Source: Clostridiales bacterium
GTDB lineage: Bacteria; Bacillota; Clostridia; Christensenellales; Aristaeellaceae
NCBI GenBank assembly: GCA_022776785.1
Contig: JALFHA010000304.1
Location: 1 to 12,785, forward strand
Reading direction: 5' to 3'
Length of the DNA stretch: 12,785 nucleotides
The notes beneath the pieces were generated by a model. The model saw only the letters and a program-made list of their open reading frames with translations. It made no database searches and was not told the origin of the DNA. A program made the position numbers and the translations under genes. Shown here in pieces: positions 6,870-12,522 of the stretch (position 1 is its first letter; every line of letters begins with the position of its first letter).

Positions 6870-7310
6870 ATGGGCAAGATTGTCATCAGCGCGTGCCTGC
6901 TGGGGCACAACTGCAAATACAATGGGAGCAATAACCGCTGCGAAGCCGTGCTGCGCTTTGCGCAGGGCAGGGAGGTGGTGGCCGTGTGCCCGGAGCAGCT
7001 TGGCGGGCTGCCGACACCGCGTATCCCGGCGGAGATCGTCGAAGGGGAGGTGCGAAACGCAGCCGGGGAGAACGTGGATGCAGCGTTCCGGGAGGGGGCA
7101 CGGCGCGCAGCAGCGCTTCTGGATGGGGAAGCTGTTGACATGGCGATTCTTCAGCCCAGAAGCCCGTCCTGCGGTGTGAGGGAGGTCTATGACGGCACGT
7201 TTTCGCGCAGGCTGATTCCTGGCCAGGGCGTCTTTGCGCGGCTGCTGACGGAAAGGGGCATTCGTGTGGTGGAGCCATGCGACCTGCCGGGAGGAGAGGA
7301 CGATGCCTGA
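6870..7310 (+). CDS. DUF523 family protein (YbbK-like)
   Basis: This 146-residue protein matches DUF523: SACLLGHNCKYNGSN near the N-terminus (C9, C15), VCPEQLGGLPTPR in the middle (about residues 40-52), and QPRSPSCGVREVYDGTFS (about 94-111). The conserved cysteines C9, C15, C41 and the one in SPSCG suggest a metal or Fe-S/redox site, but no activity is established for the stand-alone family. No membrane or signal sequence is present. GGAGG at 6857-6861 lies eight bases before the ATG at 6870. Its 3' end overlaps the start of the methyltransferase by eight bases, so the two are co-translated. No clear promoter is visible in the 56 bases after the preceding terminator, although one must lie there or transcription leaks through. 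Confidence 0.93.
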   Translation: MGKIVISACLLGHNCKYNGSNNRCEAVLRFAQGREVVAVCPEQLGGLPTPRIPAEIVEGEVRNAAGENVDAAFREGARRAAALLDGEAVDMAILQPRSPSCGVREVYDGTFSRRLIPGQGVFARLLTERGIRVVEPCDLPGGEDDA

Positions 7311-8058
7311 TGAATTGATTCGTCCGGGGGAGAGGATGTGCGATTTGCAGAGAGGCGGACTGCGGATCCTTCAGAGGGACGATGGCTTTCGATTCGGCAC
7401 GGACGCCGTGCTGCTGGCGGATTTTGCCGTGGCCCGGCGCGGAGAGCGCGTCTGTGACATGGGCACCGGGACGGGTGTGCTGCCGCTGCTCATCGCCGCG
7501 CGCAGCGAACAAACGACCTTTGACGCCTTTGAGCTCCAGCCGGAGGTCGCGGAGATGGCGTGGCGCAGCGTTCTGCTCAACGGGCTTGAAGCGCGCATCC
7601 GGATTCACGCGGCGGATTGCCGGGAGGCGGCGGCGCTGATCGGGCATGAGGTGTGCCGGCTCGTCGTCACCAATCCGCCGTACACGAGGCAAGGGGCGGG
7701 GCTTGTCAGCCCGGAGCGCTCCCGCGCGCTCTCGCGTAGCGATTCGGATTGCCCGATTGGCGAGTGGATGGCGGCCTGCGCGCGCGTGCTGCAAAACGGC
7801 GGAAGGCTGTGCTGCGTGTTTCCTGCGCCGCGCTTTTTGCAGCTTTGCGACGCGATGAGAGCGTCGCGCGTGGAGCCCAAGCGGGTGCGCTTTGTTGCGG
7901 CACGAGCGAACGCTGCGCCAAAGCTCGTGCTCGTCGAGGGGCTCAAGGGCGGCAGGCCAGGTCTGCATGTGCTGCCGCTGCTGGCGACGCGCGACGAGCG
8001 GGGCGAGCTGACCGACGAGATGCGGCGCATTTACGGTGAGGAGACGGCTCCACACTAG
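7303..8058 (+). CDS. trmN6: TrmN6-type tRNA1(Val) (adenine-N6)-methyltransferase (YfiC/YabB family)
   Basis: This 251-residue class I SAM-dependent methyltransferase has the glycine-rich SAM loop CDMGTGTGVLPLL (residues 51-63), an acidic ribose-binding position in FELQPEVAEMA (D74/E77 region), and the catalytic NPPY tetrad (124-127) typical of N6-adenine or exocyclic-amine methyltransferases. GFRFGTDAVLLADF (28-41) is the characteristic N-terminal motif of the TrmN6/YfiC family, which methylates A37 of tRNA1(Val) in E. coli. In Bacillota the substrate is usually only inferred. The start at 7303 is chosen over 7264 because GGAGGAGAGG lies directly upstream and the N-terminus then fits the family. 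It overlaps the DUF523 gene by eight bases. Its stop TAG shares a CTAG palindrome with the convergent gene. The gene symbol is by family, not proven orthology. Confidence 0.88.
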   Translation: MPDELIRPGERMCDLQRGGLRILQRDDGFRFGTDAVLLADFAVARRGERVCDMGTGTGVLPLLIAARSEQTTFDAFELQPEVAEMAWRSVLLNGLEARIRIHAADCREAAALIGHEVCRLVVTNPPYTRQGAGLVSPERSRALSRSDSDCPIGEWMAACARVLQNGGRLCCVFPAPRFLQLCDAMRASRVEPKRVRFVAARANAAPKLVLVEGLKGGRPGLHVLPLLATRDERGELTDEMRRIYGEETAPH

Positions 8059-8876
8059 AGCCTGAATGTACGGCGGTTTTCCCGCGCACAGAGGATGGCC
8101 AGCAGGTAGGAGAGCAGCGCGGCGGCCAGTGTCATCAGCGAGCCATAGAGCAGATACAGCAGCAGGAGTAGAAAGGCGCAGACCAGATACCGGCGCAGCT
8201 TGGCCGGGGCGAGCGCCAGCGCGCGGATGCGGGCAAAGGAAAAGGGCACGCGCGCGCGCCTGGCGTGCCGGGCGATTTCCTCGTCCGTGGCGGGATGAAG
8301 CCGCCCCGCCAGCTGCGCGAGCTGGCGGCCACCAATGAGGCGGACAGGCGGCTCCATCCACTCTGCGGCGCGCGTGGCCGCCGGAGAAAAACCGCCCGTA
8401 GAGATCAGCGCGCATTTGTCCGCATCCGCCTCAACGCGCGCCCTGTGCGCTGCGAGCACATCCCCCTCCGAGGCGTTGGAGCCCTGCACACACTGGGCAC
8501 AGCGCACAAGCCACGTCTCCCCCTCGTAGAGCATCTTCGCGCCGCCTAGCGGCTGTGCATCCAGAACGCTGCACAGCAGGCTGCAAACGGTATCGGCTGC
8601 CCTGGAGGAGGGCATGAGCAGCAGCTCCTCCAGCGCGATCATGCCGCCCGCGCGCTCACGCAGCAGCCTGTCACGCAGGGTGAGCGTCCGCTGCTCGAGG
8701 AGCGCGAGCGTCACCAGCACGAGCACAAAGAGCCCGATGCCCGCCAGAAGGCTTGCGGGGCCGCTCTTCCACAGGCGAAGAAAATACAGCACGCACAGAG
8801 CGAACAGCACAAGGCGCAGCGCGAGCCTGTCCAGCATCGCAGCCAGACGGTTTTTGGAGTCAAACGGTGATGTCAC
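8055..8876 (-). CDS. Membrane protein with degenerate Mrr-like (restriction endonuclease fold) domain
   Basis: This 273-residue protein starts at GTG (8876), preceded by GGGGAGGG. Two membrane helices lie at about residues 18-34 and 41-60. A soluble domain follows (about 75-195), then a C-terminal hydrophobic hairpin (about 229-263). The soluble part resembles Mrr-type nuclease domains: the strand ETWLVRCAQCV (119-130) sits where these have the catalytic Q-x-K strand, followed by a helix and CALISTGGFSPAATRAAEW (155-173) and VRLIGGRQLAQLAG (178-191), matching the family's pattern of an Ile/Ser-Thr-Gly-Phe-Thr segment and a C-terminal 'LidgxqL' strand. A127 occupies the expected catalytic lysine position, so it is probably a non-cutting, membrane-anchored relative. 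The fold assignment is by pattern and moderate; a generic hypothetical membrane protein remains possible. It converges on and overlaps the methyltransferase stop. Confidence 0.8.
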   Translation of the reverse strand: MTSPFDSKNRLAAMLDRLALRLVLFALCVLYFLRLWKSGPASLLAGIGLFVLVLVTLALLEQRTLTLRDRLLRERAGGMIALEELLLMPSSRAADTVCSLLCSVLDAQPLGGAKMLYEGETWLVRCAQCVQGSNASEGDVLAAHRARVEADADKCALISTGGFSPAATRAAEWMEPPVRLIGGRQLAQLAGRLHPATDEEIARHARRARVPFSFARIRALALAPAKLRRYLVCAFLLLLLYLLYGSLMTLAAALLSYLLAILCARENRRTFRL

Positions 8877-8957
8877 GTCATTCCCTCCCCGGCGGGCGTG
8901 AGAACCCGGATAGCGACAGTTTGCCGCGCGAGCTGGGAGAATATGCCTGCCCGGCTC

Positions 8958-8983
8958 AAAACTGCACCGGCAAAGACCGGTGC
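8958..8983 (-). terminator. Hairpin, possible second terminator
   Basis: GCACCGG (8983-8977 on the minus strand) pairs perfectly with CCGGTGC (8970-8964) around a six-base loop, followed by AGTTTTG. It lies about 30 bases beyond the stronger hairpin at 9017-9038 and may be a backup terminator or a leader structure of the next gene. Confidence 0.45.
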
Positions 8984-9011
8984 GCGACGCTGCATTGGAA
9001 ATTGAGTACAG

Positions 9012-9038
9012 AAAAAGCCGCTCCTGAGCTGGAGTGGC
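9012..9038 (-). terminator. Intrinsic terminator after the 7-TM gene
   Basis: On the minus strand GCCACTCC (9038-9031) pairs with GGAGCGGC (9024-9017) with one A-C mismatch around a six-base loop, then TTTTT. It lies 13 bases after the stop codon of the 7-TM gene. Confidence 0.75.
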
Positions 9039-9050
9039 CTTTTGCGCAAT

Positions 9051-9725
9051 TCATGCGTCCGTCGGAGAGGGCTGCTTCATCGCGAACCAGCCAATGAGCA
9101 CCGTCCATACATAGGCACAGGTCTTGGGAATCATCAGCATCCCAACGAGCGGGACGGTGGAGGACCAGAGCACGACGGGAATGTAGAAGCCAAAGCTGAG
9201 CACGATGGTCAGCCACAGCCAGCGGAAGGGCTTGTCGTGCGTGTCACGTGCGCTGCGATAGAACAGCACGACGACGATCAGCCCGAGCACCGTAAAGGGA
9301 ATATTGCGCAGCACGCCCCAGCTCAGCGGCGGATTGGCGCTTGTCCACTGGTTTTGCGGGAGCAGACAGAGGAGGATGCGCACGGCGGCCAAAGCGAGCA
9401 CCGCACCCGTCAGACTCCGGCGCCCCTTCACACCGTATCGTTCGCGCCAGACGAAGTAGAGCAGGACGTAAAAGGCTGTCATCGTGATGGAGGTGATGAG
9501 CTTGCCGATGCCCAGCAGGGCAGTGTAGCTGTCCAGCCCTGTCGTGCACAGCGCAATCGCCCGGGGAACAAGGTGGAAGGCGTCACCGCAGCCGAGGGTC
9601 ACGGCCATAATGCCGTAGAGAAGATACTGGCGGCGGCCCCTGCATGAGCGAATCATCAGCACACCGAGTGTGATAACGCCGGCGAGGTACACGATGTCAA
9701 ACAGGGTTTCAAAGAGGGCTTGCAT
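9051..9725 (-). CDS. Seven-helix integral membrane protein of unknown function
   Basis: I do not recognise a named family. The 224-residue protein has seven hydrophobic segments at about residues 10-27, 34-50, 70-93, 104-122, 138-157, 167-187 and 192-216, and almost no soluble domain. Striking residues within or at the edge of membrane segments are G47-D48-A-F50-H51-L-V-P54-R55 at the end of helix 2, K75 in helix 3 and P200-K201 in helix 7. A conserved-looking GDAFHLVPR motif suggests a ligand- or proton-binding role, but this is inference. AGGAG lies seven bases before the ATG at 9725. The gene sits just downstream of tetR on the same strand, and the 63-base stretch upstream of its start is headed by a copy of the tetR palindrome, so it is the probable target of that regulator. 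No good -35/-10 pair is visible, so readthrough from tetR may contribute. Transport of a small toxic compound is one guess. Confidence 0.85.
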   Translation of the reverse strand: MQALFETLFDIVYLAGVITLGVLMIRSCRGRRQYLLYGIMAVTLGCGDAFHLVPRAIALCTTGLDSYTALLGIGKLITSITMTAFYVLLYFVWRERYGVKGRRSLTGAVLALAAVRILLCLLPQNQWTSANPPLSWGVLRNIPFTVLGLIVVVLFYRSARDTHDKPFRWLWLTIVLSFGFYIPVVLWSSTVPLVGMLMIPKTCAYVWTVLIGWFAMKQPSPTDA

Positions 9726-9788
9726 AAGAGGACTCCTTTCCGGCCCAAGGGCCTGTACACAAAGGGCAACATGCCCGGACTGCTAAAG

Positions 9789-9802
9789 TGAACGGTGTTC
9801 AT
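9789..9802. promoter_or_regulatory. Candidate TetR operator upstream of the 7-TM gene
   Basis: TGAACGGTGTTCAT contains the perfect inverted repeat TGAAC-N3-GTTCA and is identical over 14 bases to the element on the tetR promoter (10432-10445). It lies 64 bases upstream of the 7-TM start, between the tetR stop and that gene. Confidence 0.75.
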
Positions 9803-9812
9803 ATTGGCCGTG

Positions 9813-9838
9813 AAAAATGACGCCGCAGCAAGAGCGGC
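9813..9838 (-). terminator. Weak hairpin after tetR
   Basis: On the minus strand GCCGC (9838-9834) pairs with GCGGC (9826-9822) around a seven-base loop. GTCA and then TTTTT follow. The short stem and displaced T-run make it at best a leaky terminator, which would allow partial readthrough into the 7-TM gene. Confidence 0.35.
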
Positions 9839-9854
9839 AAGGCTGCCCCGTCGC

Positions 9855-10415
9855 TCAGCGGTCATAAATCGTGCGGCGGATCATCTCCGCGAGCACAGCA
9901 CAGGAATCGTCTTCCCGCATGAGCTGTGCCAGCAGCGAAGAAAGCACGAAGTCTACGAACTCATCCGCACGAAAGCTCTCGCCGAAGGCACCCCTGCGCA
10001 CGAGCGGGTCTCGGGCAAGCACCTCGAGCAGCTCCCTGCGCAGCCTGCCGAGCTGCTTAGCCATCATGCCGCGGGCGCGATCCTTCGCGCCGCCGCTGAG
10101 CGACAGGGCGTGCGCGGTGAGAAAGCCGCCATACGGCCCGGCGCCGCCCTTCAGCGTCTGAAACAGCCAGAGGATGTACGCCGCAAAGCCCACGCCGGGC
10201 TCGGGCTGCGCCTCCCGGAAGATATCCTCCCACACGCTCTCCACAGCGGCGGTCAGCAGGTCGTCCTTGGAGGGAAAGTAGTTGTACAGCGAGCCCAGAG
10301 CGACATGGCAGCGCTCGGCCACGGCGCGCATATTCAGCGCGGAAACGCCCTCCTCGGCGATGATGGAGCGGCAGACGGAAAGAATCTGCTCCCTGGATGT
10401 AACGGCGGGATTCAT
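9855..10415 (-). CDS. TetR/AcrR-family transcriptional regulator
   Basis: This 186-residue protein has the TetR N-terminal DNA-binding domain: REQILSVCRSIIAEEGVSALNMRAVAERCHVALGSLYNYFPSKDDLL, with the helix-turn-helix at about residues 28-48 and the hallmark LYNYFPSKDDLL (43-54). Residues about 60-186 are the variable helical ligand-binding and dimer domain. An upstream in-frame ATG (10445) lies inside the -10 box and cannot be transcribed, whereas the ATG at 10415 has GGAGGTG five bases upstream, so this start is chosen. TetR proteins are usually repressors released by a small ligand. The perfect inverted repeat at 10432-10444 overlaps the promoter, indicating autoregulation, and a second copy lies in front of the following 7-TM gene. 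The ligand is unknown. Confidence 0.95.
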   Translation of the reverse strand: MNPAVTSREQILSVCRSIIAEEGVSALNMRAVAERCHVALGSLYNYFPSKDDLLTAAVESVWEDIFREAQPEPGVGFAAYILWLFQTLKGGAGPYGGFLTAHALSLSGGAKDRARGMMAKQLGRLRRELLEVLARDPLVRRGAFGESFRADEFVDFVLSSLLAQLMREDDSCAVLAEMIRRTIYDR

Positions 10416-10420
10416 CTGAG

Positions 10421-10427
10421 CACCTCC
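10421..10427 (-). promoter_or_regulatory. Ribosome binding site deciding the tetR start
   Basis: GGAGGTG on the minus strand ends five bases before ATG at 10415. Together with the -10 box at 10444-10449 it excludes the longer reading frame starting at 10445. Confidence 0.85.
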
Positions 10428-10431
10428 AATC

Positions 10432-10445
10432 TGAACGGTGTTCAT
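10432..10445. promoter_or_regulatory. Candidate TetR operator on the tetR promoter
   Basis: TGAACGGTGTTCAT, with arms TGAAC and GTTCA and a three-base spacer, abuts the -10 box and covers the predicted start of tetR transcription. A repressor bound here would block its own promoter. The same 14 bases recur at 9789-9802. Confidence 0.78.
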
Positions 10446-10473
10446 TATACAGCAGGATGGGCTTGTCTGTCAA
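10444..10473 (-). promoter_or_regulatory. Promoter of tetR
   Basis: On the minus strand TTGACA (10473-10468), an 18-base spacer and TATAAT (10449-10444) match both consensus hexamers exactly. Transcription would start near 10437, inside the palindromic operator. Confidence 0.9.
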
Positions 10474-10529
10474 GGGGGGAAAAGGCTGCGGAGTGTCTCG
10501 CTGTCTGTGCGATGCGGTTACCGGCAATC

Positions 10530-10563
10530 AAAAAGAAGCGCCCGCAGAATACGGACGCTTCTT
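10530..10563 (-). terminator. Strong intrinsic terminator of the scaffold/GGGtGRT operon
   Basis: On the minus strand a 12-base stem, AAGAAGCGTCCG (10563-10552) with CGGGCGCTTCTT (10544-10533), forms with a single T-G wobble and a seven-base loop, followed by TTTG. It lies 15 bases past the stop of the GGGtGRT gene. The A-rich opposite side could also stop plus-strand transcripts. Confidence 0.93.
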
Positions 10564-10577
10564 TGCTATCAGGCGGA

Positions 10578-11582
10578 TTACTTCGCGGCCAGAGCCTGGG
10601 ACACGGCGACAGCCACGGCGACGGTCGCGCCGACCATCGGGTTGTTGCCCATGCCGATGAGGCCCATCATCTCCACGTGCGCCGGGACAGAGGAGCTGCC
10701 CGCGAACTGCGCGTCGGAGTGCATACGGCCCATGGTGTCGGTCATGCCGTAGGAGGCGGGGCCGGCGGCCATGTTGTCCGGGTGCAGGGTACGGCCCGTG
10801 CCGCCGCCGGAGGCGACGGAGAAGTACTTCTTGCCGTTCTCGACGCACCACTTCTTGTAGGTGCCGGCAACCGGATGCTGGAAGCGGGTCGGGTTGGTGG
10901 AGTTGCCGGTGATGGACACATCCACGCCCTCGTGGCGCATGATCGCCACGCCCTCGTTCACGTCATCCGCGCCGTAGCAGCGAACCTTCGCACGCTCGCC
11001 GTCGGAGAAGGCCGTCTCCTTGACGATGGCCAGCTCGCCGGTGTGGTAGTTGTACTGGGTCTGGCAGTAGGTGAAGCCGTTGATGCGGCTGATGATGTAG
11101 GCCGCGTCCTTGCCAAGGCCGTTGAGGATGACGCGCAGCGGCTCCTTGCGGGCCTTGTTGGCGGTGCGGGCCAGGCCGATGGCGCCCTCGGCGGCGGCGA
11201 AGGACTCGTGGCCGGCCAGGAAGGCGAAGCACTTGGTCTCCTCGCGCAGCAGCATCGCGCCGAGGTTGCCGTGGCCCAGACCAACCTTGCGCTGGTCGGC
11301 CACGGAGCCGGGGATGCAGAAGGCCTGAATGCCCTCGCCGATGGCCTCGGAGGCCTCGGCCGCGTTGACACAGTTCTTAGCCATCGCAATGCCCGCGCCG
11401 AGCGTGTACGCCCAGATGGCGTTCTCAAAGGCGATGGGCTGGATGCCGCGGACGATGGAATCCACGTCCACGCCGATGGCGAGCAGCTTCTCCTTCACTT
11501 CATCCAGAGAGGCATAGCCGTATTTCGCAAGAACCTTCTCAATCTGAGGGATTCTTCTCTCGTAGCTTTCAAACTGAGCCAT
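10578..11582 (-). CDS. GGGtGRT family protein
   Basis: This 334-residue protein carries the name-giving motif as GGGTGRT at residues 259-265 (in VASGGGTGRTLHP). Other conserved-looking blocks are EKVLAKYGYASLDE (15-28), GHGNLGAM (103-110), AGHESFAAAEGAIG (123-136), SITGNSTNPTRFQHP (223-237) and the glycine-rich tail GLIGMGNNPMVGATVAVAVAV (308-328). No biochemical function is established for the family that I know of. The glycine-rich GGGxGR loop suggests nucleotide or phosphate binding, which is inference. The ATG at 11582 follows AAAGGAGAGG at a five-base gap; a longer frame to 11669 has no such site and a low-complexity extension. It lies 16 bases after the stop of the Fe-S scaffold gene and ends at a strong terminator, so it is the second gene of that operon. 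C-ending codons are used heavily, as in highly expressed genes. Confidence 0.95.
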   Translation of the reverse strand: MAQFESYERRIPQIEKVLAKYGYASLDEVKEKLLAIGVDVDSIVRGIQPIAFENAIWAYTLGAGIAMAKNCVNAAEASEAIGEGIQAFCIPGSVADQRKVGLGHGNLGAMLLREETKCFAFLAGHESFAAAEGAIGLARTANKARKEPLRVILNGLGKDAAYIISRINGFTYCQTQYNYHTGELAIVKETAFSDGERAKVRCYGADDVNEGVAIMRHEGVDVSITGNSTNPTRFQHPVAGTYKKWCVENGKKYFSVASGGGTGRTLHPDNMAAGPASYGMTDTMGRMHSDAQFAGSSSVPAHVEMMGLIGMGNNPMVGATVAVAVAVSQALAAK

Positions 11583-11598
11583 GAATACCTCTCCTTTC

Positions 11599-12291
11599 TC
11601 ACTCGTTGCGCGGGTCGATGTACTTGGCGGCGTTGGCGAAGCGGCCGTAGGTGCCCACGTTCTTCTCATAGGCTTCCTTCGGATCGACGCCCTTCTTGAT
11701 GGCGGCCATCATCTTGCCCAGATGCACGAACTGGTAGCCGCAGATCTCGTCGTTCTCATCAAGCGCGCACTTGAGCACGTAGCCCTCGGCCATCTCCAGA
11801 TAGCGCGGGCCCTTCTTGGCCGTGCCGTACATCGTGCCGACCTGGCTGCGCAGGCCCTTGCCCAGATCCTCAAGGCCCGCGCCGATGACAAGGCCATCGT
11901 CGGAGAAGGCGCTCTGGGTGCGGCCATAGACGATCTGCAGGAACAGCTCGCGCATGGCGGTGTTGATGGCGTCGCACACCAGGTCGGTGTTCAGCGCCTC
12001 AAGGATGGTCTTCTGCGGCAGAATCTCCGCGGCCATGGCGGCGGAGTGGGTCATGCCGGAGCAGCCGATGGTCTCCACCAGCGCCTCCTGAATGACGCCG
12101 TTCTTGACGTTGAGCGTCAGCTTGCAGGCGCCCTGCTGCGGTGCGCACCAGCCGATGCCGTGCGTCAGGCCGGAAATGTCGCTGATTTCACGGGCCTGAA
12201 CCCACTTGCCCTCCTCCGGGATCGGAGCCGGGCCATGGTTGCATCCCTTAGCGACGCAAACCATTTCTTCCACTTCTCTGGAATACTGCAT
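11599..12291 (-). CDS. Iron-sulfur cluster assembly scaffold-like protein (NifU/IscU-related)
   Basis: This 230-residue protein resembles the NifU N-terminal/IscU fold, most clearly in CKLTLNVKNGVIQEALVETIGCSGMTHSAAMAAEIL (about residues 56-91), where C77 aligns with the second scaffold cysteine. C49 or C56 and C106 are candidates for the other two ligands. Further cysteines C12, C17, C175 and C184 are unusual and the protein is much longer than IscU (~130 residues), so it is a variant rather than a canonical scaffold. IscU-type proteins hold a transient [2Fe-2S] cluster for delivery to apoproteins. No cysteine desulfurase gene is in view. GGGAGG lies nine bases before the ATG at 12291. It heads the operon with the GGGtGRT gene, a pairing seen in anaerobic bacteria. 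Its promoter carries paired 12-base direct repeats. Confidence 0.88.
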   Translation of the reverse strand: MQYSREVEEMVCVAKGCNHGPAPIPEEGKWVQAREISDISGLTHGIGWCAPQQGACKLTLNVKNGVIQEALVETIGCSGMTHSAAMAAEILPQKTILEALNTDLVCDAINTAMRELFLQIVYGRTQSAFSDDGLVIGAGLEDLGKGLRSQVGTMYGTAKKGPRYLEMAEGYVLKCALDENDEICGYQFVHLGKMMAAIKKGVDPKEAYEKNVGTYGRFANAAKYIDPRNE

Positions 12292-12331
12292 ATTGTGCGT
12301 CCTCCCTTGCGTTTGTTAGGCTCATTAAAGT

Positions 12332-12366
12332 TACCATAAGCAACCACTGCATTATACCATAAGCAA
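12332..12366. repeat. Paired 12-base direct repeat on the scaffold operon promoter
   Basis: TACCATAAGCAA occurs exactly at 12332-12343 and 12355-12366, start to start 23 bases. In minus-strand terms one copy (TTGCTTATGGTA) overlaps the -10 box and the other sits at the predicted start near 12344. About two helical turns separate them, as in tandem operators bound from one face of the DNA. Confidence 0.7.
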
Positions 12367-12379
12367 AGCCGTATTGGAA
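12351..12379 (-). promoter_or_regulatory. Promoter of the Fe-S scaffold/GGGtGRT operon
   Basis: On the minus strand TTCCAA (12379-12374), a 17-base spacer and a perfect TATAAT (12356-12351) form a sigma-A promoter with a weak -35. A weak -35 with flanking direct repeats fits a regulated promoter. The leader would be about 53 bases. Confidence 0.8.
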
Positions 12380-12522
12380 ACACCTTTGAGAAATTTTTTG
12401 CAGACTGCGGGTCTTTCAGCCGAAAAAAACAAAGAACATGCGCGAAAGCTGAGAGAATCCTGAGAATTGGCATGTATCATGGCGTCAGGGCGGGATCATC
12501 GCCCGGAAAGGAAGAGACTGCA

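Noticed and set aside
6886..8415. 509-residue minus-strand open frame
   Set aside because: It is antisense to DUF523 and the methyltransferase and in another frame of the Mrr-like gene; the translation is Arg/Pro/Ala-rich without recognisable motifs.
9051..9725. Microbial-rhodopsin-like reading of the 7-TM protein because of a lysine in helix 7
   Set aside because: None of the rhodopsin helix 3 or helix 7 signature residues surround it, and helix 7 lacks the acidic residue that normally precedes the lysine.
9795..11699. 634-residue plus-strand open frame
   Set aside because: It runs antisense through tetR, a terminator, the GGGtGRT gene and the scaffold gene, and its translation is a low-complexity Gly/Ala/His shadow.
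12488..12504. GGGCG/CGCCC five-base stem upstream of the TraX gene
   Set aside because: Short, without a T-run or conserved context; likely a chance hairpin in GC-rich leader sequence.
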